Assembly (NCBI GenBank): GCA_946186665.1
Contig: CAMHOE010000001.1
Location: 1-64,000, forward strand
Length of the DNA stretch: 64,000 nt
Source of the DNA: an uncultured Clostridia bacterium
Lineage (GTDB): Bacteria > Bacillota > Clostridia > Oscillospirales > Acutalibacteraceae
Direction of reading: 5' to 3'
Both the position numbers and the translations under genes were made by a program. The notes below the pieces were generated by a model that worked only from the letters and a program-made list of their open reading frames with translations, did not search any database and was not told the origin of the DNA. Within the stretch, counting starts at the first letter, position 1, and each line of letters begins with the position of its first letter. Below are positions 26,315 to 35,450 of this stretch, in pieces.

Positions 26315-29300
26315 GATGAAGTTTACACCTGCTCAGCAGGACGCAATAGAAGCCTCAGGCGGCTCAATAATAGTTTCAGCAGCGGCAGGCTCGGGAAAAA
26401 CAAGGGTGCTTGTGCAGCGTGTGATAAGACTGCTTACAGATAAGAATGGACCCGTCGATGCCGACAGACTTCTTATCGTCACCTTTACAAAGGCTGCCGC
26501 AGAAGAAATGAAGTCAAGGATATCTGCTGCAATAGACGAGATCCTGCTCGATGATCCGGATAATGCAGCCCTGCGCCGTCAGCAGCTTCTTCTTGCCAAT
26601 GCCGATATCTGTACTATACACAGCTTTTGCAGCAGGATCGTAAGGGAAAATTTCTATCAGCTTGACATAGATCAGGACTTCCGCATAATATCAGAGGGCG
26701 AAGCAAACGTTCTGAAGCAGAAGCTGATGTCGGATATAATAGAGGAATGCTATGATGAAAACTCACAAGGCTTTGCTATACTAAGTGATATCCTGTCCAA
26801 CTCCCGTTCGGATAAGGAGCTTGAAAAAACACTTTTAAATGCTTATATAAAAAGCAGTTCTCATCCCTTCCCGTCATTGTGGCTGGATACCGTATCAAGC
26901 TTTTACGATCCTGAAATACCAGTTGATAAAACGATTTTTGCAGATGTTGCATACAGTACCCTTCGTTCCTCACTCTCGTATATACACCGTCTCCTGAGTG
27001 AAGCGGAGCTTGTTATACTGAGAGAGCCGGCATTCTGTACAAAGGCTGAGAGCTGCGGAAAAAACAAGCTTGACTATTTAAAGGGATATTTTGAAGAGCT
27101 TGACAAAAGAACGTCAGAGGAAAACTGGAGCGATGTATCATCGTGGATAAGTGCTTTTCAGAAGCACCCTTACCGTAAACCTACCTCGAAGAAAGATCCG
27201 CCGGATGAATCGGACTGCACTGTTGTCAAAAACTGCTTTGATACGATAGATAGTATCATGTTGAAAAAGCTTCTGCCCATTTTCGGCATAGATGAAGAGA
27301 CCTATAAAAAGGACACGGAACTAGTCTATCCTGCTGTCCTTTGTATGTGCGATATTTTAAAGAAATTTGAGAACAGATATTTTGAAGCGAAAAAGGAAAG
27401 GGGAAGCCTTGATTTCTCCGACCTTGAACATCTTATGCTGAGACTTCTTGTGAGTATTAAGGATGGCAGACCTCATAAGACCGAATTTGCAAAGCTTCTT
27501 TCAGGTCAGTATGACCAGATAATGGTAGACGAATATCAGGATACCAATGAGACTCAGGAGCTTATCTTCCGTGCGGTTTCAAAAGACGAGAAAAATCTTT
27601 TTGTTGTGGGAGATGTAAAGCAGAGTATCTATCGTTTCCGTGAAGCCATGCCTGAGATATTCAAGAAGCGCCGAAGTGATGCAGTACTTTATGACAGAGA
27701 AGAACCTCAGTTCCCTGCAAAAATAATACTTGACAAGAACTTCCGCAGTTGTGAAGGCGTGATCGACAGTGTTAACTATGTGTTCAGGTCGATAATGTCC
27801 CCTCGTGTGGGAGAAATAGAATATAACGATGAGGAAAAGCTTGTGACTGGTGCAAGCTATCCCCCCGGTACAGAGCCTGAAACTGAGCTGCATATACTGG
27901 ATGTCAGTGCGGCTGCTTCTGAAAACGATGGTGATGAAGCAGAGGATACAGGTACTCATGAACAGGAAGCCGCATATATTGCAGGGCTTATAAAACGGAA
28001 AATAAGAGAGGGCTGTCTTGTTACAGAAAACGGAGTTCAGCGTCCTGCAAGGTACAGCGACTTTGCAATACTAATGCGTTTTCTGTCATCGAACGGTCAT
28101 GTATACGCAGATACGCTGGAGCGTCTGGGTGTACCTGCCTGTGTGGATATGCCATACAGTCTTTTTGAATGTTATGAAGTAAATATCGCCCTGTCATTAT
28201 TGAAGCTGATAGATAATCCCCTTCAGGATATCCCTGTTTTAGGGGTGCTGCTGTGTCCGGTATTCGGCTTTACGGCGGACGAGCTTGCAGATCTGAAGAG
28301 TGTATACAAGGGAAAGTATCTCTATTACCATATAGTATCATGCGCCGATGAGGACGGAGCTTCATCTCTTTGCAGAAAATGTGTGAAGTTTATGGAGCTT
28401 TTTTCAGAGCTGCGCCGGCTTTCCGTAATATCACCTGCGAGCAAGGTACTTGATGCGTTTTTTGAAATGACAGGCTTTACTGCGGTCGTAAGCGCTATGG
28501 ACAATGGCGATATAAGGGTAAAGAATGTTCATAAGCTTATGAGCTTTATCAGGGGCTATGAAGAATGCGGAAAAACAGAAGTTTCAGATCTTGTAAGACA
28601 TATTGCATATCTTGAAGAAAACGGAAATGACATAAGCGTTGGCGATACAGCCCCTGCGGAATGTGTAAGGATAATGAGCATACACCATTCAAAGGGACTT
28701 GAGTTCCCGATATGTATTCTGGCGGATCTCGGTTCAAGGGGCAACCGCATGAAGGATGAAGTCATGTATCACGGAGATCTGGGCTTTGGCATAAAGACTA
28801 TGGACAGGGACAATATGCTTAAATTCAATACACTTCAGCGCAATATGATAGATGTCTGCAAAGAACGTGAAGAAAAAAGCGAAGCCATGCGTGTGCTGTA
28901 TGTTGCCATGACAAGGGCTAAGGAAAAGCTTATCCCTGTCATCACTGTCGCATCGCGTTCTCAGGACGGTCTTGTCAATAAGCTGAAAAAGCTTGCTTCC
29001 ATCATAATGATAGACGGAGATCATATTTCATCCTTTACCGTAGACAGCTCGGGAACATTATCCGATTGGCTTCTCATGTGTGCGCTTGCGCATCCCGATA
29101 TGAAGGAGCTTCGTTCACTTGCAGGAATGTATCCCGACCAGATAATAAATACTCCCTCGCGCTGGAAGCTTTGTCTTGGCGTAACGGAAAGTACAGATGA
29201 AGCTGATACGGATAAAGCTGTGGAAGAAGCTGCAATACCCGATGAAGAGCTTATTTCTCTTTTAGAGAAACGTTTTTCAAGCAGTTATCCCCATTCTCTC

Positions 29301-29912
29301 AAAACACAGATACCCTCAAAGGTATCTGCTTCAACACTTGTTCACAATGATATGCAGCTCAGATACGCAGCAGGTACCCGACCGGCATTCATGCAGGATA
29401 AGAATATGACGGGTGCTGAAAAGGGTACGGCAATGCACGCTTTTATGCAGTACGCACGTCTTGAGGCAATAAAAGACAGCTTCAAAGAGGAAAAGCAGAG
29501 ACTTGTGGATGACGGCTTTATCACAAAGGAACAGGCGGATGTTATAGGAGACGAGGATATAGCGCGTTTCATAAAAAGCTCCGTTTACAGTCATATGATG
29601 AATGGCAGGGAAGTTCTGAGAGAGTACCGCTTTACTGTAAATATAGACTCAGCGGACATCGACCCGTCCTATCCTTCGGGCGAGAGCGTGATACTTCAGG
29701 GCGCTATTGACTGTCTTGTGTTTGAAGAGGACGGAATAATAATTATAGATTATAAGACGGACAGGGTAAAGGAAGTCACAGAGCTTGCAAAGCGGTATTC
29801 AAAGCAACTGCTTTTGTACAAAAAAGCTGCGAGTCAGCTTTTCGGACTTCCGGTAAAAAAATGCCTGATATATTCATTCCACAAAGGAGAGGAAACAGAA
29901 GTTTTATCATAA
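26307..29912 (+). CDS. addA: ATP-dependent helicase/nuclease subunit A (AddA)
   Basis: 1201 residues, a UvrD-type helicase plus RecB-type nuclease. Helicase motifs in order: SAAAGSGKTRVLVQRV (motif I), TFTKAAAEEMKSRI (Ia), VDEYQDTNETQE (II), VGDVKQSIYRFREA (III), IMSIHHSKGLEFP (V) and RVLYVAMTRAKEKL (VI). The nuclease motif near the end is IIIDYKTDRVKE. It is the main motor and one of two nucleases of the AddAB complex. It overlaps addB by 8 bases with GGAGGG inside the end of addB. A strong terminator hairpin lies 25 bases after its stop. Confidence 0.97.
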   Translation: MSEMKFTPAQQDAIEASGGSIIVSAAAGSGKTRVLVQRVIRLLTDKNGPVDADRLLIVTFTKAAAEEMKSRISAAIDEILLDDPDNAALRRQQLLLANADICTIHSFCSRIVRENFYQLDIDQDFRIISEGEANVLKQKLMSDIIEECYDENSQGFAILSDILSNSRSDKELEKTLLNAYIKSSSHPFPSLWLDTVSSFYDPEIPVDKTIFADVAYSTLRSSLSYIHRLLSEAELVILREPAFCTKAESCGKNKLDYLKGYFEELDKRTSEENWSDVSSWISAFQKHPYRKPTSKKDPPDESDCTVVKNCFDTIDSIMLKKLLPIFGIDEETYKKDTELVYPAVLCMCDILKKFENRYFEAKKERGSLDFSDLEHLMLRLLVSIKDGRPHKTEFAKLLSGQYDQIMVDEYQDTNETQELIFRAVSKDEKNLFVVGDVKQSIYRFREAMPEIFKKRRSDAVLYDREEPQFPAKIILDKNFRSCEGVIDSVNYVFRSIMSPRVGEIEYNDEEKLVTGASYPPGTEPETELHILDVSAAASENDGDEAEDTGTHEQEAAYIAGLIKRKIREGCLVTENGVQRPARYSDFAILMRFLSSNGHVYADTLERLGVPACVDMPYSLFECYEVNIALSLLKLIDNPLQDIPVLGVLLCPVFGFTADELADLKSVYKGKYLYYHIVSCADEDGASSLCRKCVKFMELFSELRRLSVISPASKVLDAFFEMTGFTAVVSAMDNGDIRVKNVHKLMSFIRGYEECGKTEVSDLVRHIAYLEENGNDISVGDTAPAECVRIMSIHHSKGLEFPICILADLGSRGNRMKDEVMYHGDLGFGIKTMDRDNMLKFNTLQRNMIDVCKEREEKSEAMRVLYVAMTRAKEKLIPVITVASRSQDGLVNKLKKLASIIMIDGDHISSFTVDSSGTLSDWLLMCALAHPDMKELRSLAGMYPDQIINTPSRWKLCLGVTESTDEADTDKAVEEAAIPDEELISLLEKRFSSSYPHSLKTQIPSKVSASTLVHNDMQLRYAAGTRPAFMQDKNMTGAEKGTAMHAFMQYARLEAIKDSFKEEKQRLVDDGFITKEQADVIGDEDIARFIKSSVYSHMMNGREVLREYRFTVNIDSADIDPSYPSGESVILQGAIDCLVFEEDGIIIIDYKTDRVKEVTELAKRYSKQLLLYKKAASQLFGLPVKKCLIYSFHKGEETEVLS

Positions 29913-29937
29913 ACCCTGCTTTGCCGGCATATAAATG

Positions 29938-29984
29938 GAGTATGATATAAGGGAACCCCATAAAATATATCATACTCTGTTTTT
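29938..29984 (+). terminator. 12-bp perfect terminator hairpin between addA and mntP-like gene
   Basis: GAGTATGATATA (29938-29949) pairs exactly with TATATCATACTC (29966-29977), with a 16-base loop and then TGTTTTT. The ribosome-binding site of the next gene begins right after it (GCAGGAG), so it could stop addA transcripts or control read-through into that gene. Confidence 0.88.
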
Positions 29985-29998
29985 GCAGGAGTGAGTCT

Positions 29999-30556
29999 AT
30001 GAATATCATATCATCTGTGGGGCTGGGTGCTGCGCTTGCAGCAGATGCTATGGCGGTGTCCGTGATTCGCGGTGCGGAAAGCTCACGGAAAAAATACAGA
30101 GAAGCTCTGCTGACCTCTGCTGTATTCGGTATCTTTCAGATGCTTATGCCCGTATTAGGATGGAGCATCGGAAAGGTCGGCAGCGGTATGGCATCAGGCT
30201 TTGACAAAATAATAGCCTTTGCTATACTCCTGTTTATCGGTCTGAAAATGATATTCGACTCAAGACACGATTCTATTCCGGATGCCGGAAACAGCGGAGT
30301 AAAAGAACTATTGCTGCTTGCCGTTGCAACCGGTATAGATGCTCTTGCTTCAGGTATTACGCTTCCGGTATCTGTCGGTGCCTATATGCCGATGCAAATG
30401 CTTTATGCTGTGCTCATCATAGGCGCTGTTACATTCATACTGTGTTTTCTGAGCTTTAGTTTTGGAACGGTATTTAACAAACTGCGGCCTATGTATCTAC
30501 AGCTTATCGGAGGAACTGTTCTTATACTGATAGGTTTAAAGACACTGATTTTTTAA
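29999..30556 (+). CDS. mntP: MntP-like manganese efflux pump
   Basis: 185 residues with six predicted membrane segments, the MntP/DUF204 layout of two three-helix repeats. The conserved acidic motifs are present: AALAADAMAVSVIRG in helix 1 and ATGIDALASGITLPV in helix 4. The loop between the halves carries DSRHDSIPDAGNSG. MntP proteins export Mn(II) and protect against metal stress. No yybP-ykoY-type manganese riboswitch is visible; the start is just 15 bases after a terminator hairpin that follows addA. A promoter within addA or read-through is therefore needed. Specificity for Mn is inferred from the family. Confidence 0.85.
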   Translation: MNIISSVGLGAALAADAMAVSVIRGAESSRKKYREALLTSAVFGIFQMLMPVLGWSIGKVGSGMASGFDKIIAFAILLFIGLKMIFDSRHDSIPDAGNSGVKELLLLAVATGIDALASGITLPVSVGAYMPMQMLYAVLIIGAVTFILCFLSFSFGTVFNKLRPMYLQLIGGTVLILIGLKTLIF

Positions 30557-30592
30557 CATGTATTTTAAAGACAGGAAAAAATCGGTTTCAGG

Positions 30593-30620
30593 AAAGGGGT
30601 ATGTGGAATACCCCTTTTTT
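30593..30620 (+). terminator. Intrinsic terminator after mntP-like gene
   Basis: AAAGGGGTAT (30593-30602) pairs with ATACCCCTTT (30608-30617), with loop GTGGA and six T from 30615. Confidence 0.88.
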
Positions 30621-30624
30621 CGTT

Positions 30625-30654
30625 GGAAAAGGGTTTTCCCATGCAGCTGTCCCG
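30625..30654 (+). repeat. Short palindromic repeat, copy 2
   Basis: The palindrome GGAAAAGGGTTTTCCC, then ATGCAGCTGTCCCG. It matches 21371-21400 over the palindrome and much of the flank. Confidence 0.55.
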
Positions 30655-30685
30655 ATAAAAAAGATTACCGTATGTTATAACGGTC

Positions 30686-30714
30686 TTGCATTTTTTTGTA
30701 ATATAGGATAAAAT
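30686..30714 (+). promoter_or_regulatory. Promoter of the purine operon
   Basis: TTGCAT (30686-30691), a 17-base spacer and TAAAAT (30709-30714). The leader to 30773 is about 50 bases and has no purine riboswitch core that I can see. Confidence 0.65.
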
Positions 30715-30772
30715 GTTAATTGGAATATTTTTTATTCCTGAATGAAACGAAAAATAAAAGGGGAGTATTTTT

Positions 30773-31285
30773 ATGTCCGAACAGAAAAAAGTAGCCGTTA
30801 TTATGGGCAGCGACAGTGATTTTCCCAAATTGGAAGGTGCGATAAAAACACTCAGTGCTTATTCCGTACCATTTGAGGTCCATGTAATGTCGGCGCACAG
30901 AACACCGGAGGCAGCGGCAGAGTTTTCGGCTTCTGCACGTAAAAACGGATTTGGTGTTATTATAGCCGCAGCAGGAAAGGCAGCACATCTTGCAGGTGTT
31001 CTGGCTGCACACACTACTATACCTGTTATCGGTATACCGATAAAATCATCCACTCTTGATGGACTTGATGCGCTTCTTGCAACAGTTCAGATGCCGACAG
31101 GCATACCGGTCGCAACAGTGGCAATAGACGGAGCGGACAATGCAGCTATTCTTGCAGTACAGATGCTCGCCCTTTCTGATGATGCTCTTGCTCAGAAGCT
31201 GGAGGAACAGAAGCAGTCTATGAAGGACGGCGTTGAGAAAAAGGATAAGGCTGTTCAGCAGAGGGTGCAGGAGCTTATAGGCTGA
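30773..31285 (+). CDS. purE: N5-carboxyaminoimidazole ribonucleotide mutase
   Basis: 170 residues, class I PurE. MGSDSDFPKLEGAIKTL at the start and HVMSAHRTPEAAAEF carry the conserved Ser, Asp and His of the active site. IAAAGKAAHLAGVLA and GIPIKSSTLDGLDALL follow. It moves the carboxyl group of N5-CAIR to make CAIR in purine synthesis. A matching purK is not in the window. It is the first gene of the purine operon, with its own promoter and a ribosome-binding site (AAAGGGGAG). The purF gene starts 21 bases after its stop. Confidence 0.96.
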   Translation: MSEQKKVAVIMGSDSDFPKLEGAIKTLSAYSVPFEVHVMSAHRTPEAAAEFSASARKNGFGVIIAAAGKAAHLAGVLAAHTTIPVIGIPIKSSTLDGLDALLATVQMPTGIPVATVAIDGADNAAILAVQMLALSDDALAQKLEEQKQSMKDGVEKKDKAVQQRVQELIG

Positions 31286-31306
31286 CTTTTTCTAAGGAGT
31301 TATTAT

Positions 31307-32722
31307 ATGTCTGAATTACATGATGAATGCGGTGTTATCGGAATATTCAAAAATGACGATAACGTGGATATCGTTGAAGAGACTTATCTTTCCCTGTATG
31401 CGCTTCAGCACAGAGGACAGATAGGTGCAGGTATCGCCGTTAACAATAACGGCAGGATCATATTTTATAAGGACCATGGAATGATACCGGAGGCACTTCC
31501 GGAAAAGGAGCTTTCAAGGCTCGGCAACGGAAATATCGCTCTGGGTCATGTAAAGTACTCAGCCGGCGGTCAGGTCGACCATGAGAACCTCGCTCCGCTT
31601 GTTATGAGATACATAAAGGGTCAGCTGGCAATTTGCTTTAATGGTGCGCTGTCAAATTACCATGAGCTTCGTGAAGACCTTAATCAGGGAGCGGCAATAT
31701 TTCAGTCAAACGGTGATACAGAGGTCATAGCCTATCTTATTGCCCGCGCAAGGATAAACACCTCTTCAATCGAAGAGGCGGTGCAGCAGGCTATTGAACG
31801 CCTTAAGGGTGCGTATGCAATTGCGATGATGTCTCCAAGCAAGCTTATCGGTGTTCGCGACCCGATGGGAATACGTCCTCTTTGCTACGGCAGGATAGGC
31901 GGCAGCTATGTTATAGCTTCTGAGTCCTGTGTGTTTGACAGCATGGGCGGAGAGTTCATACGTGATATAGAGCCGGGTGAAATGCTTGTTATAGACAGTG
32001 AGGGCGTTCATAGCTATAAGAGGAAAGAAACAGGAAAAACAGCAGTCTGTATGTTTGAATATGTGTTCTTTTCACGCCCTGACAGCGTAGTGGACGGAGT
32101 ATCCGTAAATAAGGCAAGACAGCGTGCAGGCAGACTGCTTGCACAGCAGCATCCGGTAGAAGCCGATGTTGTGTGCGGTGTTCCCGACTGCGGAATAGAA
32201 TCAGCCATAGGCTATGCTATGGAGTCGGGTATACCATATGCTACAGGACTTATAAAGAATAAGTATATCGGCAGAGCCTTCAATAACCGTAAGAAAAATT
32301 CTGAGTATCTTATGAGGATAAAGCTCAACGCTCTTAAGAACAATGTTGACGGAAAGCGTGTTATTGTGATAGATGACTCTATCCTGAAAGGCAAGACGAG
32401 CAAGCATATCGTAGAGCTTTTGCGTCAGGCAGGTGCAAAGGAAGTACATATGAGAATAGCATCTCCGCCGTTTATAAGTCCCTGTTACTTCAACAGCGAT
32501 ACAACACAGAAGGAAAATCTGATAGCCGCACGTATGTCCATACCGGAAATGTGCAGCTATATGGGCGCAGACAGTCTGGGATTTCTGTCTGCTGAGAGCC
32601 TTAAGGAAATAGCAAAGGATTGTCATTTAGGCTTCTGCGACGCCTGTTTCACGGGTAATTATCCCATTGAAATAACTGACACATCAAGGGATGATAAATA
32701 TTCAAAGAAGATAGAATCCTGA
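31307..32722 (+). CDS. purF: Amidophosphoribosyltransferase (4Fe-4S type)
   Basis: 471 residues. MSELHDECGVIGIF shows a 7-residue propeptide ending at the nucleophile Cys8, which becomes the N-terminus after cleavage, as in the Bacillus enzyme. The glutaminase half has LQHRGQIGAGIAV. The transferase half has the PRPP loop VIVIDDSILKGKTSKHIVELL. CDACFTGNYP near the end carries the paired cysteines of the 4Fe-4S cluster type. It makes phosphoribosylamine, the first committed step of purine synthesis. It lies 21 bases after purE, with AAGGAG before the start. Confidence 0.96.
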   Translation: MSELHDECGVIGIFKNDDNVDIVEETYLSLYALQHRGQIGAGIAVNNNGRIIFYKDHGMIPEALPEKELSRLGNGNIALGHVKYSAGGQVDHENLAPLVMRYIKGQLAICFNGALSNYHELREDLNQGAAIFQSNGDTEVIAYLIARARINTSSIEEAVQQAIERLKGAYAIAMMSPSKLIGVRDPMGIRPLCYGRIGGSYVIASESCVFDSMGGEFIRDIEPGEMLVIDSEGVHSYKRKETGKTAVCMFEYVFFSRPDSVVDGVSVNKARQRAGRLLAQQHPVEADVVCGVPDCGIESAIGYAMESGIPYATGLIKNKYIGRAFNNRKKNSEYLMRIKLNALKNNVDGKRVIVIDDSILKGKTSKHIVELLRQAGAKEVHMRIASPPFISPCYFNSDTTQKENLIAARMSIPEMCSYMGADSLGFLSAESLKEIAKDCHLGFCDACFTGNYPIEITDTSRDDKYSKKIES

Positions 32723-32792
32723 AAAACTATCCTGTAAGACGAAAGCGAAATCAGCGCTTTGCAGGAAATAGAAAAAATAACGGAGGAAAATT

Positions 32793-33827
32793 ATGAAAAG
32801 CTACAGTGACAGCTACAAAGCAGCCGGCGTTGACGTAACAGCAGGCTACAGGTCTGTGGAGCTTATGAAAGCACACGTTGCAAGAACTATGACAAACGGT
32901 GTTCTTTCCGGAATAGGCGGCTTCGGCGGTCTGTTCGAGATAGACACTACAGGTATCAGCAAGCCCGTACTCGTTTCAGGAACGGATGGCGTCGGCACAA
33001 AGATAAAGCTTGCCTTTCTTCTTGACAAGCATGATACTGTGGGTATAGACTGTGTGGCTATGTGCGTAAACGATATCATATGCTGCGGAGCAAAGCCCCA
33101 ATTTTTCCTTGATTATATTGCCATTGGCAAGAACTACCCTGAAAAGGTGGCAAAGATAGTTTCAGGCGTTGCAGAGGGCTGTGTACAGAGTGAATGCGCT
33201 CTTATCGGCGGAGAGACTGCTGAGCATCCGGGTCTTATGCCGGAGGATGAATACGACCTTGCAGGCTTTGCTGTAGGTGTCGTAGACAAGGATAAGATAC
33301 TGAAGCCCGAGACCCAGAAGCCCGGAGACGTTCTTATAGGCATACGTTCAAGCGGTGTTCATTCCAATGGTTTCTCTCTTGTGCGCAAGGTATTTGATAT
33401 CAGCGAAAAGACTGTTGGAAAATACTACGACGAGCTTTCTTCAACACTTGGTGAGTCTTTGCTTACTCCCACAAGGATATATGTCAAGGCTATTATGTCG
33501 CTTCTTAAAGAAGTGAATGTTAAATCTATTTCTCATATAACCGGCGGCGGTTTCTATGAGAATATACCGCGTTCACTTCCTGATGGCATATCAGCGCACA
33601 TAAACCGCAGGGATGTACAGGTACTTCCTATATTTGACCTTATCGCAAAAGCCGGAAATGTGCCTGAGCGTGATATGTTCAACACATATAACATGGGTGT
33701 CGGAATGATAGTCGCAACAGCACCGGAGGATGCTGACAAAGCGATAGCATCTCTGAAAGCATCCGGAGAAGATGCGTATGTTCTCGGTGAGCTCATCTCA
33801 AGCGACGAGGGAGTAATAATAGAATAA
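32793..33827 (+). CDS. purM: Phosphoribosylformylglycinamidine cyclo-ligase (AIR synthetase)
   Basis: 344 residues, the standard length. Motifs: [76 protein letters not shown] and [13 protein letters not shown]. It uses ATP to close FGAM to aminoimidazole ribonucleotide. It follows purF after 70 bases with CGGAGG before the start. The gap of 181 bases to purN holds a dispersed repeat, so purN may be expressed more weakly than purM. Confidence 0.97.
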   Translation: MKSYSDSYKAAGVDVTAGYRSVELMKAHVARTMTNGVLSGIGGFGGLFEIDTTGISKPVLVSGTDGVGTKIKLAFLLDKHDTVGIDCVAMCVNDIICCGAKPQFFLDYIAIGKNYPEKVAKIVSGVAEGCVQSECALIGGETAEHPGLMPEDEYDLAGFAVGVVDKDKILKPETQKPGDVLIGIRSSGVHSNGFSLVRKVFDISEKTVGKYYDELSSTLGESLLTPTRIYVKAIMSLLKEVNVKSISHITGGGFYENIPRSLPDGISAHINRRDVQVLPIFDLIAKAGNVPERDMFNTYNMGVGMIVATAPEDADKAIASLKASGEDAYVLGELISSDEGVIIE

Positions 33828-33874
33828 TAATCATAATCAAGTACTTTCCAATATTTCATAAACTGAAAACTCAG

Positions 33875-33930
33875 GACTTAAAACTTAAGAATGAATAATG
33901 GCGGTACGTTTTCGCCAAAGCGAAAACGGT
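33875..33930 (+). repeat. Dispersed intergenic repeat inside the purine operon
   Basis: It begins GACTTAAAACTTAAGAATG and ends with a perfect hairpin CGTTTTCGC-CAAA-GCGAAAACG. The same order of parts is at 40299-40351, and the core GCGGTACGTTTTCGC recurs inverted at 4480-4530. It lies between purM and purN. Confidence 0.7.
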
Positions 33931-34008
33931 CTTATTAAATACTATCAAAAATGAATATTTGCAGTTTTGTTTAATTGCAGATTCAATACGGATTTACAGG
34001 TGAAACAA

Positions 34009-34635
34009 ATGAAAAATATCGTAGTTCTTGTATCAGGCGGAGGAACAAATCTTCAGGCACTGATAGATGCTCAGGAAAGCGGAATTATCAAAAACGGCAG
34101 GATAACCTGTGTCATTTCCTCAAAGCCCGGCGTATACGCTCTTGAAAGGGCAGAGAAGCATAACATCAGCACAAGGGTCATTGCAAGAAAGGAATATCCC
34201 GATGTGATAGAGTACAGCAAGGCTATACTTGAAGCACTGACAGAGGAAAAAGCCGATCTTGTAGTATATGCAGGCTTCATGACTATTCTTGACGAGCTTG
34301 TTGTAAAGGCAATGCCCAACAAGATGATGAATGTTCATCCTGCGCTCATACCCTCTTTCTGCGGAAAGGGCTATTATGGTCTGAGGGTACACGAAGAAGC
34401 CCTGAAAAAGGGTGTAAAGCTGACAGGTGCTACTGTACACTTTGTGACAGAAGTGTGTGACGGAGGTCCCATTATTCTACAGAAAGCTGTAGAGGTAATG
34501 GATGGTGACACACCCGAAACTCTCCAGCGCCGTGTAATGGAACAGGCTGAATGGCAGATACTTCCAAAGGCGGTGTCACTGTTCTGTGACGATAAGCTTG
34601 AGGTTTCCGGAAACACCGTCCGTATACTGAAATAA
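34009..34635 (+). CDS. purN: Phosphoribosylglycinamide formyltransferase
   Basis: 208 residues from the ATG at 34009 (MKNIVVLVSGGGTNLQALID), which has AGGTGA upstream. The longer frame from 33967 adds 14 residues with no family match. The active-site Asn-His region is MNVHPALIPSFCGKGYYG, and the catalytic Asp region is VHFVTEVCDGGPIILQKAV. It formylates GAR with 10-formyl-tetrahydrofolate. It sits in the purine operon after the repeat-bearing gap and 93 bases before the next gene. Confidence 0.95.
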   Translation: MKNIVVLVSGGGTNLQALIDAQESGIIKNGRITCVISSKPGVYALERAEKHNISTRVIARKEYPDVIEYSKAILEALTEEKADLVVYAGFMTILDELVVKAMPNKMMNVHPALIPSFCGKGYYGLRVHEEALKKGVKLTGATVHFVTEVCDGGPIILQKAVEVMDGDTPETLQRRVMEQAEWQILPKAVSLFCDDKLEVSGNTVRILK

Positions 34636-34728
34636 TGCTGCCGGCTGACCGCTGTCGGCAGTTCAGAAAAGAATATAAGAGGTTCTCATAAGACATCCGG
34701 TTTAATGCCGGTGAAAGGCAGGTATATT

Positions 34729-35436
34729 ATGACAGATCTTGCAAAAGAAATATCATCAACCACATATCCCGGAAGAGGTATAATCATCGGTAAAAGCGAT
34801 GACGGCAAAAAAGCCGTTATTGGATACTTCATTATGGGCAGAAGTGAAAACAGCCGCAATCGTGTTTTCGTGAAGGAGGGCGAGGATCTTAAAACTCAGG
34901 CGTTTGACCCGTCAAAGCTTGTAGACCCTTCACTCATTATTTACGCTCCCGTTCGTACACTGGATAAGACAACAGTAGTAACAAACGGCGACCAGACCGA
35001 TACTGTAAGAGACTATATTCTTGAAGGCAAAAGCTTTGAGGATGCGCTTCGCACAAGGACCTTTGAGCCTGATCCGCCAAACTTCACACCCCGTATTTCA
35101 GGAATAGCAGAGCTTAAAGACGGAGATTTTTCATACAAGCTTTCTATCCTCAAAAGCAACTGCGGCAGAGAAGCTTCTGCTCTCAGGTTCTTCTATGAAT
35201 ACGCACAGCCGGTTTCAGGCGAGGGACATTTTATCCATACATATAAGTGTGATGGCAATCCTATACCTTCATTTGAGGGTGAGCCTACCCTTGTCAGCAT
35301 AGAGGGAGATATAGACCAGTTTACAAACACAGTATGGAACGCTCTCAATGAAGATAACAAGGTTTCGCTCTACACAAGATATATCGACCTTGCAACAGGC
35401 GATTTTGAAGACAGGATAATCAATAAGAATCAATAA
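34729..35436 (+). CDS. IMP cyclohydrolase, PurO-like
   Basis: 235 residues from the ATG at 34729, behind GGCAGG. A start at 34705 is possible but poorer. It begins MTDLAKEISSTTYPGRGIIIG and contains GYFIMGRSENSRNRVFV, TRTFEPDPPNFTPRISG and SNCGREASALRFFYEY. These match my knowledge of the PurO/IMP_cyclohyd family, first known from archaea, which closes FAICAR to IMP. It is directly followed, after 14 bases, by a stand-alone AICAR transformylase, so together they replace bifunctional PurH. It is a distinct fold from the PurH cyclohydrolase domain. The assignment rests on motif recall and strong gene context. Confidence 0.85.
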   Translation: MTDLAKEISSTTYPGRGIIIGKSDDGKKAVIGYFIMGRSENSRNRVFVKEGEDLKTQAFDPSKLVDPSLIIYAPVRTLDKTTVVTNGDQTDTVRDYILEGKSFEDALRTRTFEPDPPNFTPRISGIAELKDGDFSYKLSILKSNCGREASALRFFYEYAQPVSGEGHFIHTYKCDGNPIPSFEGEPTLVSIEGDIDQFTNTVWNALNEDNKVSLYTRYIDLATGDFEDRIINKNQ

Positions 35437-35450
35437 GGAGAATAAGCAAT

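Noticed and set aside
30621..30772. A purine riboswitch before purE
   Set aside because: No conserved purine aptamer core or matching stems could be seen in the leader, which is only about 50 bases from the predicted start site.
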